DNA of 64,000 nucleotides from Haemonchus contortus (taxonomy: Eukaryota; Nematoda; Chromadorea; Rhabditida; Trichostrongylidae). The position numbers were made by a program, and so were the translations under genes. Of this stretch, positions 13,247 to 25,700 are shown piece after piece (the stretch's first letter is position 1; each line of letters starts with the position of its first letter). Below the pieces are notes generated by a model. The model saw nothing but the letters and a program-made list of their open reading frames with translations. It was not told the DNA's origin and did not search any database. The stretch covers positions 17,861,545 through 17,925,544 of the forward strand of contig LS997566.1 of assembly GCA_000469685.2 (NCBI GenBank), read 5' to 3'.

Positions 13247-13248
13247 TA

Positions 13249-15848
13249 TGGACCGTCATCAATGTATTAAAGCGTTTAAACACTGAATCCTACTACTGAC
13301 CCTTTCCATCAAGCAGACCCTCCCTCACCTCGCCATCCAGCTCACCCATTCCAAGCCCCACAGCTCTCCTTCTTCACGCTCGCCCACACTATGCTCCCAG
13401 AGACCTTCATAACCTACCTAAATGACATTTGAACGACAACCCTGAGGAAAACGCTACCTGTCACTCAACACATCACTGTCTAGGTTTGAATCTATCTTTG
13501 CAAGGTTTTTTGAACTAGTCTTTACACTCGAAAGAATGATGGATAGGAAACCTCCAGCTTGTGTTAGAGCTGGGCGCAGCGCTTTCTGACAATCATCACT
13601 CGCTAAATCACCAGTTACATATGACAAGGTATGGAAGTGGATACTTTTATGGGATGCGACAGCGAAAAACTCAACTGGAATACTTTCGTCATTGAAATGA
13701 TAACTTGACTGGAACACTTGTAGTGCTGAAGACTCCCCTTCAACGCTCAACTTTTTTGGATCGAATGACGAAGTTAAGAAAGCGGTACTCACAGAATTTC
13801 TATATTAATTCCACAACCATCTTTTATAAGGTCAAATTTTATTACACCTTGAGCCATTTTCTTTTGAAATAACCACCGGAGCAGGGTTTATGGTCCTATT
13901 AATATACTATCGGCAACGAAATTCACTTGGATAAAGGAGGATACGGAGATGAAGCTCCGAATCAGTCCAGAACATCAATCATTGTACTGCCCTCCAGGGT
14001 CTGGGAAACTAAGAGATTGTCATCAGAACAGTTCTGTTGGTTGGTCTATTCCGATCTCAAGTAATACACCGATCGACAAAGCATTACAAAAACGAATTGT
14101 GGTGGACGAGTTTAGAACATCAAAGTCTTCTTGATAGAAAGGATTTCATGAACCTCAGATCTTCGTTAGAGGTAGGCAAATGAGGTCTATGAAAACGGAA
14201 GTCTCTAAAGAAAAGGAATTCAGCGAGATGTTTCAAATAAGCAAATACTCGTGAAACGGAGTAGAACAACGAACCAAACCGAAAACTAGAGCCAAGAGTC
14301 CAAGGGGTCGATCGGTGTGCTCGTATTTGACATTGCCAGACATTCACGTGGAGGCTATGCGAGAGGGGCGGGGGGACCCCCGCCACTTTGTGAATAGAGG
14401 AAGGCGATTAGACACGGTATACCGATGCCACAAATAGCTACTTGAACCAATTGTTACCAGAACCGGAAAGTCTCCGATCTGTGGACACCTTGGAGTAGAG
14501 TTGAGTTTGCTTGGAGCGAAGGCGGTCTTGAGTTCTCTTGGACCTCAAAATTCCACCCCACCTGTTCAGGGATGAAAAACCCGATATTTCCATGAACCTG
14601 ACCATAAAAATAAAGCAAAAGTTCCCATAATTTCAATAGGCTTTATCATTTGTTCGAAAATCAAACGTGGACGTGATCAGCGATTCTACTCTGCTTGAAA
14701 TCTAGAAGTTCCAGTCCTCTGCCGATGAGCACCAGTTAGTACTACCCTACAATTTCGGCCACAATATCCTATAGTTCACGGACAATCGAGCACAACCTGA
14801 GGGACGGAGGGTGACTTGGCAAGACAATGAAGGGATGTTGAGGGCCACAAAAAAGCATTCGCTCCTGCTTGAGGTTCATCCCTCAGGCTATTGGTTCGTA
14901 CCTGATACATCGTGCCATCTTGAAAATATGGCAGATTGGTAAACAGGATGGGAATCTAGCGGATGTTACTAAAGAGGACAATGGTGAGAATGCGGCGATT
15001 CATGCAAGCGAGAAGAAGAAGCCGGAGATCGACCTGCTACGGCGACCGAAAACAGATGAAGCATTCATGTGAAACGAACAAGATTCAAGATGGGCGACCG
15101 TGCGAATCGTATTACTGGACGACATTCGCACAGCCAACTTCGACCCTTCCAAACCTTATAAAGCAGTTTCATTGTCAATAGTAAGTTGATGGCAGTTTTG
15201 CACGGTAGTAGAAAACCCAACAAGCTTAATAAAGGTAGTCATGTCTTCTGAGTCATCTATTTCACTATTTATGCAATACAGTGATGACCGTTGGACCAGC
15301 GCAGTTACTGACTGGATCACCCGGGACATCAAACGAACTACACGTTGGCCGCCAACGAGATGGTCAGACTCCCTTACCAAAGCTCTGAACGAAAGAAATG
15401 TTGAACCTCGCGCCCCTCCCTGAAGCAAAGATCAGAGAAGAGAAGAGAGAGAAGAGAGAAGTTATAATACTTATTCAAACAGTTATTGGGCATATAACCC
15501 AGGCCCCTTAGCACCCGCACAGAGGTAGGCCGGCGTAATGCAGAAAATCGAAGTGTAGGCCTAGTTCTGAGATCAAATATGTATACTCAAACTTGCATCC
15601 GAATATGTGGCTCGTACAAAAACAGCCTTCCCTTGAGAATGAACTATCTATTTCGTCTATCTTGAACGTAAGCTGGGAATGAGGCATGGTTTTGCTTGTT
15701 GCCTTCCAGGGGAGGAATAGCTTGCCGAAGGAATGACATGCAGCTTTATTGAACTAGAATATTCTCGCTCTTCTTCAAACCGAACCGCTTACAGTTAGTA
15801 TCAATACTTTTTCCTAATCGCTAATAAAAATTATTTCATAGTCAGTCA
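13249..15848. other. Unassigned DNA, with one open frame at 13454-13792
   Basis: The minus-strand ORF at 13454-13792 (112 residues, ending DVLSDR) is protein-like in composition. It ends next to a possible donor (GACAG|GTAGCG) but matches no family I know and has no clear acceptor. A purine-rich GAGAAG tract lies near 15435-15460. Nothing else was recognised. Confidence 0.25.
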
Positions 15849-16327
15849 ATGGCACAGTTCACGTTTGAGAGGTCCCTGACATTACTCTCTCGAATAAACC
15901 TGTGTCCCCCAGGGATCCGAGGGTGCCTAAGCGACACTGTCGGGTCTAAAAACGGCAAGATAGGGCTTAATAAGGACTTTAAACTAGCTTGGCAGACGTA
16001 TACATCCAGAGCAGACGAGTGCTTAAGCGTTGTAAAAGCTGTAGAGGTTACAACATTCGTACCGGGGCCTACGTCTTGCACTAAGGTTACTGCAGCCAGC
16101 TGTATGTAATGGCGCGCACTGTCGAAGAGCTCGTCCAAACACCCTCATGCAACTTCTATCATTACATTCTCGTCCAACCCTCTAATTTACTTCTTTTTTG
16201 AAGCCTTACATTTCTCTGAATACGCCGGTTTCCGCGTTTTCTTCGCCACTTTTGCACTATTCTGGACTATCACTACCATTAGACGACCCAAAACAGACAC
16301 CCCAAAATTATCGTGAACTGGCCTTTG
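15849..16327. mobile_element. MITE, GGCACAGTTCACGATA family, 479 bp
   Basis: The left end is GGCACAGTTCACG and the right end is ATCGTGAACTGGCCTTT, in inverted orientation. The right half contains phrases such as CTCGTCCAACCC, GAAGCCTTACATTTCTCTGAA and CACTTTTGCACTATTC that recur in the copies at 37.7, 38.7, 53.1 and 63.5 kb. Short ORFs on both strands inside it are by-products of the repeat. It is the best-preserved full-length copy in the window. Confidence 0.7.
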
Positions 16328-16670
16328 AACATTCAAAGCAATGTCACGAAGAACCAACCAACACCCGGAACCCCACTTCCGCTTCAATCAATATAAAGCT
16401 CTGCCTTTTAGACAGTGAGTTGCAGTTGAGGCTTGCTTAAGTGAAATTCATGAAGCTTGTTTGCTAGGGACGAAGCTCGAAATGATTCCAAAAACTCTCT
16501 GTCAAGTGTGGTACAAAGGCAGCTCACTGAAGTTTCTCGGCGACACGATATAAGTCCAAAATTTTCTTCCCGGACAAAGATGGAACAGGCGAAAGCGAGC
16601 TTTCGATATTAGTTAAGTCATCTGACTGAGATGTATCATTACTTCACTTCCCGTCATGGTAGTAAAGGGC

Positions 16671-16975
16671 GGAGGTGGTGTAGTGGCAAGTGACGCACTT
16701 CACGCACGTATAGTCAGTAATTCGAATCCCGGATCGATATCTGCCTGGCCCAACCAGCCTTCCATCCCTCTTGGCCGGATAATCAGAACCAGACTCGTCT
16801 GGGAGTGTAAAAGCACTGACTTGTAAATCGGCTGGCCACCGCAAGTCATTGTACAGGCCACAAACGCATTCAATCCGCCACCACGATTCTGAATGTAAGT
16901 GAAATGCTTGGGCGCATCCCTCAGACGGGATTGATTAACGCCCCAAGACTTTATCTTGACCCTTATTTGGGAATA
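16671..16975 (+). repeat. tRNA-derived SINE copy
   Basis: The head contains GTGGTGTAGTGGCAAGTG, which resembles a polymerase III A box. About 35 bp on is ATTCGAATCCCGG, matching the B-box consensus GGTTCGANTCC. Downstream is a family-specific body (GACTCGTCTGGGAG, AAAGCACTGACTTGTA, CAGACGGGATTGA) shared with the copies at 20.3 and 22.5 kb. It is too long and poorly paired to be a functional tRNA. Confidence 0.75.
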
Positions 16976-17988
16976 GAAGCACTCATATAGATCCCCATTC
17001 TTGTGGGATCGTTCAGCTCTCCAACCCAACCATTCAGATTGGACAGAGAAAGCTCTCTTTATCCAAGGAATGTAGGTCTAGATCTCACGGTGACATTAAC
17101 TATGCCACTGGCTTGCCTATTTAGGGACCCATGCAACCAGTCACATTCACTTCTCACTTCATACATTCAGTATCCAGGAATGGGTTGTCAGTGGCAGGAC
17201 ATGATCATTAAATCATTATTAGGCTTTTTGTGTAACGGCACTACCGCATTTATTACAGTCATCGAATTGCATCCAAAGGGGTGTTAATGTGAGCGTATAT
17301 TCTGTTTGCATTGACACTATTGTGACATTTTGTCGCTGCGCACTCCCATATTTACCCTCGATCCTCATAATGGAGTGAGATTAGTCTGGCATTCATAGCA
17401 GGAACACCGGAAGACAGTGCGCCAAATGAGAGCCGCATGCGAACCCCCATTAGGTTGATCAACTAAGGAGAGAGAATGGAGGGGGTGAGCTACAAAGCCT
17501 CAAGAGCACACTGGCTCGTTACTCAATCAAAATAGAAATAACCAGGGTTTACACAGCATCTGGCGCTCCCCCTTTGGGAACAATACGATGGATTAGTTAG
17601 AAAATATTACTCGATCGTCGTAATAACCTTCTTTTCTAGAAACATCGATCTTGAATGGTTTTTCTTCCTAAAACGAGAGGAGCCTTGAATCATTCAGTAT
17701 CTACTCACTAATTTTGGACCATTTCCACCCAAACTAAACTGGAATGACCCCAAAAGGGCATAAAATAAGGTTCCCCTGGGAAATTAAAATTTTTATCGAG
17801 GAACAGAAACCGTCAGACATTCGTATTTCTCTCTTAATGGACCGATCACTGTCATAGAGCGCATATAATTATGAATCAAGAAAAGATCGCGAACGATAAA
17901 CAACTCAAGGTCGAAAAAACGGAATTCTAGCGGCAGCCACTGCAAAGAAAGAGTTATCCAGTGGCTCAGGAAGAGGGCTGAACGAGAC
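16976..17988. other. Unassigned DNA
   Basis: No exon signature, repeat copy or long ORF recognised. Confidence 0.35.
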
Positions 17989-18198
17989 TGGGCACTTTCA
18001 GAGTTCAACGAAGTGCCAGCCGACCGAACGACCTGCCGACGGCATTCCTTGCCGTGCTGTCAACGCAGGACACATTCCGGGACATACCGCTACCGCTCAC
18101 GCGGCCCTGAACGCAATCTAACACAATCCTGCGTTGTCAATACGTGGCCAGCAACGCCACTGGTCGATCGGCACGTCGTTGAACTCTGAAAGCACCCA
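17989..18198. mobile_element. 210-bp palindromic element
   Basis: The arms 17989-18017 and 18170-18198 are inverted repeats matching at about 26 of 29 positions, built around CTTTCAGAGTTCAACGA. A second, inner pair (TCAACGCAGGA near 18058-18070 and TCCTGCGTTG near 18128) is also inverted, so the transcript or single strand could fold into a long two-tier hairpin. There is no coding capacity and no clear flanking duplication. A MITE or a foldback element is the simplest reading. Confidence 0.65.
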
Positions 18199-18510
18199 GG
18201 CCGAACTACAATCAGCTTGAAAAGGCATCACGATCAAATGGTAAGTTGGATAAAAGCGTAAGTATGTACCAGTAATGCTAGATATCATCCTATTTTCACA
18301 CAGAATTGATTTCGTCTCGATATTCTTATCACCTTGAGGAGATCTTTACAATGAAAATAGAGAGTCTTCTGGTAAAGAAGGTGTTCAATGCTAATGAAGA
18401 AAACCGTAAGGAAAACATGGAAAGGGTTTCAGCTGAATTTCTCCTATGTTCCGAAAAGATTTAGACTCTTGCTACCAAGTTTTATGGATGAATAGGAATG
18501 CGAAAAATTG

Positions 18511-18758
18511 GGTGTGGTGCAGTAGGAACGAATTGTCGCGTTGCGGCGAGATGGACGCCGCGCGCGAAGGGATGTAGCGGAATGCAGCAGCAGGTAAAAA
18601 ATACGGGAACAAAGGAACCAACAGTGGAATCATGCCTAAAATAAGGATCGCATATCGGTTGAGCTGTATGAAGAACGCTAAAGCCGTAATAACGGCGAGC
18701 GAATGATCGCGTGCGGCGAATCGATTACAGAAAGATTCTTTCTGCTCGTCTCCCCAAA
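18511..18758. mobile_element. Second copy of the 8-bp-duplication MITE
   Basis: It aligns along its whole length with the element at 4649-4907: GGTGTGGTGC-GTAGGAACGA at the start, CGCGCGCGAAGG and GATCGCATATCG-TTGAGCTGTATGAA in the middle, CGTCTCCCC at the end. The right terminal repeat is more eroded than in the first copy and flanking duplications are no longer clear, so this is the older insertion. Confidence 0.7.
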
Positions 18759-20091
18759 GAATAGAGAGATTGATCAAAAAAGGTAGGTAAAGAGGACTGG
18801 CTTGATTTTTTCGATGAAAAAGTTTCTCTATGCCGGCATCCAATAGTTACAGTAAATCTTGTATTGGCCGTAAATAGACAAGTCTATGCGAAGGTTACGG
18901 AGAGCGACACATGGGAACACTGACGATGAACAAAAGATCCCAGGATTCCCACGAAACCACATTATCATCAGCAGTGCAAATCACACATACGGGTGCGGGT
19001 CATTACTGCTGCCGACTGCTCCATCGACAGTCATCCGGTTTAGTTAATAACAGATAGGCAGAGCGACCGCGCAGTTGTCCCTCTTACCGATCCTACTGGT
19101 TCGTTTCCGCTGTGACGTGTGATGGTTACTCATCCAGAGATTAGCCGATCACGACACGAGTAAAAATCTACTGCGCACACTACCCGATGCCCAATTAAAT
19201 TGTTTCGAGGACAAATTTTATTGCCGTATTGGGGTGCTGGTTGGTAGAGGAGAAAGCAAAATCGGAACAGGTCACTACTAGTTACCCATGGGCAATAATC
19301 GCAGAAACTTTGTACTTTTGGATTACTGTACTCCACAAAACCGTTAAAAAGTAAATAACTAGAGCGCAGCTGACATTAAACGATCATGGTGTCCATTTCA
19401 ACTTTTGGATTTGCTGCCATTAGCCCATCAAACGATTGGCCAGTCCATAATCGGCTTCATCAAAAAGCTTTAAAAATGCTATGCTTAATCGCTTGGGTTT
19501 CCATACATATGAGATATGAAATTGAAGTTTTCATTACCCAGATATCTGAATGCAGGGCCTAGTCAACTGTGGGGAGCAGCCATGAATCGAAATGCATCGA
19601 GCCATTGTGAACCGAAAATAGCCCTGCTCACATACAATGTGGTGGTGGTGGTGATGGCAAGGATGAACTAACCAATCGCTTGCTGGATTAATTAGCTCTA
19701 TGTAGGAATCGTCACCATCATTTTTCAGTGCTAGCAGAGCCTGAGTTCTCCTGATGGAACATTTGCAAAACCCTTTAAAACGGAGTAGGAAAAGATGATA
19801 AGGCAGCAGGCTACCGGAAAAGTTGAAAAACATCCAATGAACAAGCGCGTCTGGATGCATTTGGGGAATTCATAACTAGTTCTGTACCAGTTCTGGATGA
19901 AATTGTTAAGTGCTGACATGATGTTGCATCATTAGCATCTTACAGCCACCCTTATGAGCTTAATAGTTATAATGTGTGCTATCCTACCTTTATATCGTTG
20001 CAGAGAAAAAACAAGAAAAAAAAGATTTTACTCATCCTGTAAGATTGTGAGATTAGAGTATCATTTAGGTTCCAGTCACTATCCTACCCAG
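18759..20091. other. Unassigned DNA with one unit of a duplicated segment
   Basis: The segment 19463-19556 (ATGCTATGCTTAATCGCTTG through CCCAGATATCT) recurs at 20255-20343. Otherwise no feature was recognised. A (GGT)n-like tract at about 19640 produces a poly-His frame on the minus strand. Confidence 0.35.
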
Positions 20092-20240
20092 TGGTGGAAG
20101 TAGTGTAATGGCAAGTGGCGCACTATCACACACGTATGGTCATAGGTTCAAATCCCGAATCGATACCCACCTAGTCCAACCAAGCCATTCATCCCTCGAT
20201 GGTCGGTTGCTTGGCACCAGATCCGTCTGGGGGCATAAAA
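20092..20240 (+). repeat. tRNA-derived SINE copy, truncated
   Basis: The head GGTGGAAGTAGTGTAATGGC (A box region) is followed by GGTTCAAATCCCGAATCGAT (B box) and the start of the SINE body. The copy ends soon after ATCCGTCTGGGGGC, before the 3' half present in the neighbouring copy at 20.34 kb. Confidence 0.7.
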
Positions 20241-20340
20241 TCATCAAAATCTAAAAAAATGCTATGCTTATTGTTAATCGCTTGGGTTTTTAGACATATG
20301 AGGTATGGAAGTGAAATCTTCGTTACTCAGACATCTAGGA

Positions 20341-20645
20341 TGAAGTTGGTGTAATGGCGAGGGCGCACTTAACACTCGCATGGTCATGGGTTCGAATCCC
20401 GGATCGATGCCCGCCTACGCCAACCAAGCCTTCTACCCTACGAGGTCGGCTGATTGGTACCTGACTCGTCTGGGAGGATAAAAGCACTAACTTGTACACA
20501 GGCTGGTCACTGCAAATCATTGTAGGGGCCACATACGCACTCAATGGCCACTACGATTTTTAATGGAAGTCGAATGCGGGGGCACATCTTACAGACGGGA
20601 TTGACGAGCTTAGAGACTTATCCTCTATGTTTGACCCTTTATCCT
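20341..20645 (+). repeat. tRNA-derived SINE copy
   Basis: The head is GTTGGTGTAATGGCGAGGGC and the B box GGGTTCGAATCCCGG at 20388-20402 is a perfect match to the polymerase III consensus. The body continues through CTGACTCGTCTGGGAGGA, AAAGCACTAACTTGTACACA and CAGACGGGATTGACGAG, matching the 16.7-kb copy to its end. The ORF that starts inside it is a chance frame. Confidence 0.75.
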
Positions 20646-22479
20646 TTATCTTTCATAATCACCCAACTAATCCAACATGCACAACAGAGCAATAGATCGG
20701 ACCACTCATGCAAACTCGTCCTTCTCGAAGAAGCCTTCCATCTACTCAAAGCCTGTTTAGTGGTAGGTGAGGATAGGAGTATTGGCGCAATGAGTTGTCA
20801 TCCATGGATCGCACCGTTGGATAACATTCCAGTGGTCCTTGAAGCCGATCACAACCCCAGTGCATGGTGCGCTTGTCACTTGCAGGGTCTGCATGAAACA
20901 CGCAGAAGAAAACATCTTTCGGGATGAAGCATGCTCGAGATGCATTTGCTCACTTGTCATAGTCCACGTCAATGGGTTTATCTTGGAAGTTTAAAATGAT
21001 TTGGCGGCTAAACCAACAGACCGGACGATTCTTGGGCACTTAAAAGGTTTGTGATTGAAAGTAGCACCCCTCTACGTGAGTCGCTCTTTATAGGTTATTA
21101 TAGCTAATTTGGGTAGCTCAGAACGACCAACAGGCGGCTACCTACCATGATATTTCTAGGTATGGTGTATCAGGTAAAAACATCTGTGATGGACCAGGAT
21201 AAAGCCCAAATGGGGACAAAACGAACAAAAACCGAAGTGGAGAGCCGCGATGTTTAGTTGGGGCGTCGATATTTCATCGCATCACTGAGCGTCACGCCTC
21301 ACACACACCGCATACGCCAGTTCTTACGAGCTGGCTTTTTTCGTGAGTGATGAACAAAACTATTCCACCACACATGGAATATATAATGACAACCAGCCTT
21401 GAAGTGCACAAAACCCACAAATCGCCGCAAACGCAATGCAGCGAGCAGGCAGAAGATGACGACATCAAGGGCGTAGTCCCCTTTTTTCACGTAGAATGGG
21501 TCGAAATATTGAGATAGACCATGCCTTTTCGACCGCCGTGACCATTCCCGATCGTTATTTTTTAATTTCTTCTATCGGTGAGTCCTTCTAACACATTTAC
21601 TTTCTCGATTACCCTTCAAATCACAGTTTACAACAAAAATTGTTCTCGAGTTATCTCCCTAGAATGAATCTGTGGCCACCCAATATGCCATATGAGGCTG
21701 CCAGATTAGTGAATGGCCTTGATAGGGCTTATAAAAACAGTACAATCACAAATTAGACAAGGTCGAAATAAGAAGAATTTTCGAAAATGTTTCCATAATG
21801 GCAGCTTCGAAATATGTCTTTGCAGTGGAAAAAGCTCAGTTAGGCGTAATTCCGTGCCATGTTGTTCCAAATGCTCCACCGAACAGCATTTGCAATTTCT
21901 ATTCAAAAAAATGGCGTTAAATTGGCGAACTGGAAATTTGGCATCAAAATCTTTCTCGGATCTAATTGTTTGTGGCTTTTCTTCAAAGGTCATAGCATAC
22001 ATTTCGTAGAATTTTCGGATCCCTGTTCTAAAATTTCAGTGGATAATCCACTTTTACGTCGGTGATTCTGTTCGGACGATAGAATTTTGGACACACTAAT
22101 ACAAACCCTATCGCTCTGGGGTCAATTGTTTGGTACCAAACCTGTCTAGGAGCAGAAAACACTCTTTCAAGCCTGGCTTCTGTAATGACCAAATACCTCT
22201 TCAATATCCACCACGATTGTGATAAAATTGAAAAACCAAAAGGGAGCAACCGAATTCAGAAGCTTTGTCCTTACAATATACCGCAAATAGGTAAGATCTG
22301 AACACCTGGATGAATTGACATCACGAAGCCAAAAATACTGAAATATCAATAAATCCGATTAGTGTGGGTGATTGAAAGGCAGTAAGGACGTATATGTTGA
22401 ATCTGGGTTGAAGAATGTCACATCACAAAGCTCCACATACTCCTACAAATTGGATTTATTAATATTCCGGTATTTTTTG
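20646..22479. other. Unassigned DNA
   Basis: Overlapping 98-residue ORFs lie on both strands at 21706-22009 and neither has a recognisable domain. A short SINE-like tail fragment (GGTACCAAACCTGTCTAGGA) lies near 22130. Confidence 0.3.
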
Positions 22480-22772
22480 GTTTTCGTTCTTGAAGTCTAG
22501 AGTCTTGAGACCTTAGTCTATCTTAGGGATGCGTCCCCGCACCCAATTTCTATTCAGAGTTGTAGTGGCGGATGACTATGTGGCCTATAGAAAAACTTGC
22601 GGTAGACAACAGATGTACTATGTACTTAGTGCTTTTATCCCCCCAGAGAGTCTGGTACCAATGACCCGGAGGAATGGAAGGCTTGGTTAGCCTAGGCGGA
22701 TATCTAATCCGGGATTCGAACCCCACCGTGCGTGTGTGAAGTGCGCAACTTGCCACTACATCAACTCTGCCT
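22480..22772 (-). repeat. tRNA-derived SINE copy
   Basis: On the minus strand it reads GTTGATGTAGTGGCAAGTTG, then GGTTCGAATCCCGGATTAGA-like B box (plus strand ATCCGGGATTCGAACCCCA), then the family body. It keeps the 3' part with GCGGGGACGCATCCCTAAGA near the end. Confidence 0.7.
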
Positions 22773-25700
22773 TCTTCGGTCCTCGGTACTCCATGATATC
22801 GTTTCATGAGGGTATCAGATTTTAGGGTGATTATCTGACAATTTTACGTCGTAGTTCTACACAGTTGTAAAAACTATTGTTTGGAATAAAGGCGTTGTTC
22901 GGCAACAATTATGAGGGCGAAATCAGGTCATAAATCGTGGAAGCAAACCAATCACCGAACGGTGTGGACAATGCCCAACGTTTCAAGGTGATGCAAGGCC
23001 ATAATTACCGCACTCGGAAATACCGACTACGACTGACCTTCCAGAACATGACATGGAACCGCATAGAGGGGAAATCTACGAACTTCTGAGTCTTCACAAT
23101 TTCCTACATGAGCGATTCGTCAATGCAATTATGGATGAACAGGGTTGGGCAGTCATACTCTAACGATTCTTATGGTAAGTAAAAAAACACACATAGAATC
23201 AAGCTGTTAGTCATATACTGCCGTAGATTCTAGAAAAATGGAAATGATCGGAAATTTCATTTCCAACATTAAACATTCAAATTTACACAATCCGAGATTT
23301 CAAATGCTCATATTCTGAGTATGGCTCCAGTAGAGTGGCGACCATGATTTTGAATACAAGGTCTAAGTCACAGACTGGAATTTTCACCGATTCGTCTAAC
23401 AATAAGCATCGCCGATGTTATCTTACAAACTTCTTTCATTCCGAACTTTCCGCTCCTAAATCGTTGTTGGACGAGTTTCAGAAACTTCCGACTTGAGATG
23501 TCGCCATAGAAAGTAATCGCAAGACCTCAGAGCTTTCAAGGGTGCCACTGAACATCTCCATTAGTACTCATCATCAAGCGTTTAGAAAAATATTCCTCAG
23601 AGGTTACAGTGAAGTTTTGGCTGGATGACTGTTGCCCCGTCTGAGATCACCGCCTATCTTCTCATTGCACTCCCCTCCGCTTTAACAGCTATGTTAATTA
23701 TGATGCGCTTTAACAGCCCCACCCTAAAAAATAAACATTTTTCTTCTCTTGTTTTCTCATTGAATTGAAATTTCTATTCATGTTCTTAAGATTTGATGCA
23801 ATATATGACTAAAAAAGGGGTTTCTGTGTGTCTTTTCATACCATTAAAATCGACCGGTTTATCTGCCTAATCCTATCCTACTCGACCTGAACACCTGTAC
23901 CCAGACATACTAACGACAATTTGTTCAAGGAACAATAGGGGCTGAAAATGTTCTGAGACGTATTTCGGGAAGCCCAGTCATCACACCCTCATTCAAAAAA
24001 TTTGAATCAATTATTATTCGTTCCCACGTGGAAACGATGACTGAGAAATTTCACGAGGGCACCTTCAGTGGCGTCTTTCAGAGGAAAATTCGGTCGAGCT
24101 CTGCTTCCACGACGTATTGACACCCAACCAATTGACTACATTGATTTCAGGTCAATCATGGAAGGAGGCAGGTGCCTTGCGTAGGCGTTAAGCTGCGATG
24201 CACACTACAAACCACTGCGAGTAGCCGAGGAAATTAGAAATGGCTCCTAGACCTCCAATCGAGAAGAAACTGTGGCCTCCGAGTACCTCATATGGTGACT
24301 GCCGGCTCAAAGAACGGCTCAGAGCAGTAAGGTCTAAAAGACCAACTTTGTCGACATCCACAGCCAAAGGTAGACGATTTCTTATCGCTCTGGAGAGGCA
24401 GCAGCATTCACACGAGAGATCCATGTTGGCACTATGAACAACTAGTTGGGACCCATGGGGGCAAGGGAAGGCAATTTTGGGTGATTTGACTTGATAGAGA
24501 CAACTCTCTGCACGATTGAAACAACTCAAAGGTCGTTCTAATTCTCCTTCCATACCATTTCCTCTACGGCAACCTCGTACATTTCTTTATTTCATTATGA
24601 TAATTTTTAATAGACAACAGAAACTCTGCGGATTTACTCGTTTTCTTCGCTACAGGTGCACTGTTCCTCATGCCTTTCAACCAAAAATGGTGCCTCAGAA
24701 TTATTGTGATCTGTATATTGTTTTTCAAGAATCTACTATGTTTGAAGGGCATTTCATCTACTCAGAGTGATACAGCCAAATATAGGCTCACTATGCGTCT
24801 GGTGTCGTTTATACAGAAAACCGTTGTATATGGGACCAAAAAAGGAACACTATGGCATCTATTAGAAAGGCCTCAAAGCACGTCCTTCCTTGAATATTCT
24901 CGTCCACTCAAGTGGCATCAACTGTAGGACGGCCGACAACTGGACGCCAGCAATTTGAATGACATGGTTGTCTCGCGCATCGTGTCTCGAGGTATGCTCT
25001 GAATGCCCCATCCAGGAGTCATCTAGATTGAGATTTCCTATGAATAGTTTGATGACAGACTGGCCCAGCTTTGCCTGCATTCAGCTTTTGAAGAAAAGTG
25101 AATAACTTGAACCGATTTATGTGCTTCTAATTTGTTTGGGTCGATATTACAAAAATCTTGAGAAACTTGGGTGCACATTTAGAATTTTTCCATAATTTTA
25201 CTTGAGGTCTCACTCACTAAACTACAGCCAGCCACTCCTCCCTCCCTGACAGAAGAAGATTGGGGGTCGAAAAAGCCAGCCACAATATTTTTGAAGTCAT
25301 CAAAGAGGCAAAGTTGTCTCTAGCTATTCTGGAAAAAGGGCTATTTCGGGGAGCGGTATGCACGCCAACTTTCTATGATCTGGACTGAGTAGCCTTTGCA
25401 GCGTGAGGCTGAGCGTTTTCAAGCAAAAGAAGGAGAGGGATTTTCCTTGGAACATTTCTTCGATTGCATGAACGGCATCCTGGAGCTGACCGCTGTATTT
25501 GGTAGCCGTGACTCACTGGCCTTAAAAGAAGCAACTCATGGTACCGACTCCCGTTCAAGTCTCATGGTCAGGAGCAAATATGATAAGCGAGTACTCGGAG
25601 CTTCTCGAAAGCGACCACAGCTTTTATCGCATTTGGAAAGCTTCGCCATGTCACCGCTCTTGGCCACTTCGCTGAGAAGTCGATCATCATCGGTCGTGAC

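Noticed and set aside
18472..18843. 123-codon minus-strand ORF
   Set aside because: It lies almost wholly inside the second copy of the 8-bp-duplication MITE and has no domain.
21706..22009. Overlapping 98-codon ORFs on both strands
   Set aside because: No recognisable domain or splice context on either strand; neither can be preferred.
24188..24553. 121-codon minus-strand ORF
   Set aside because: It partly overlaps a MITE-like stretch, the opposite strand is also open, and no motif is present.
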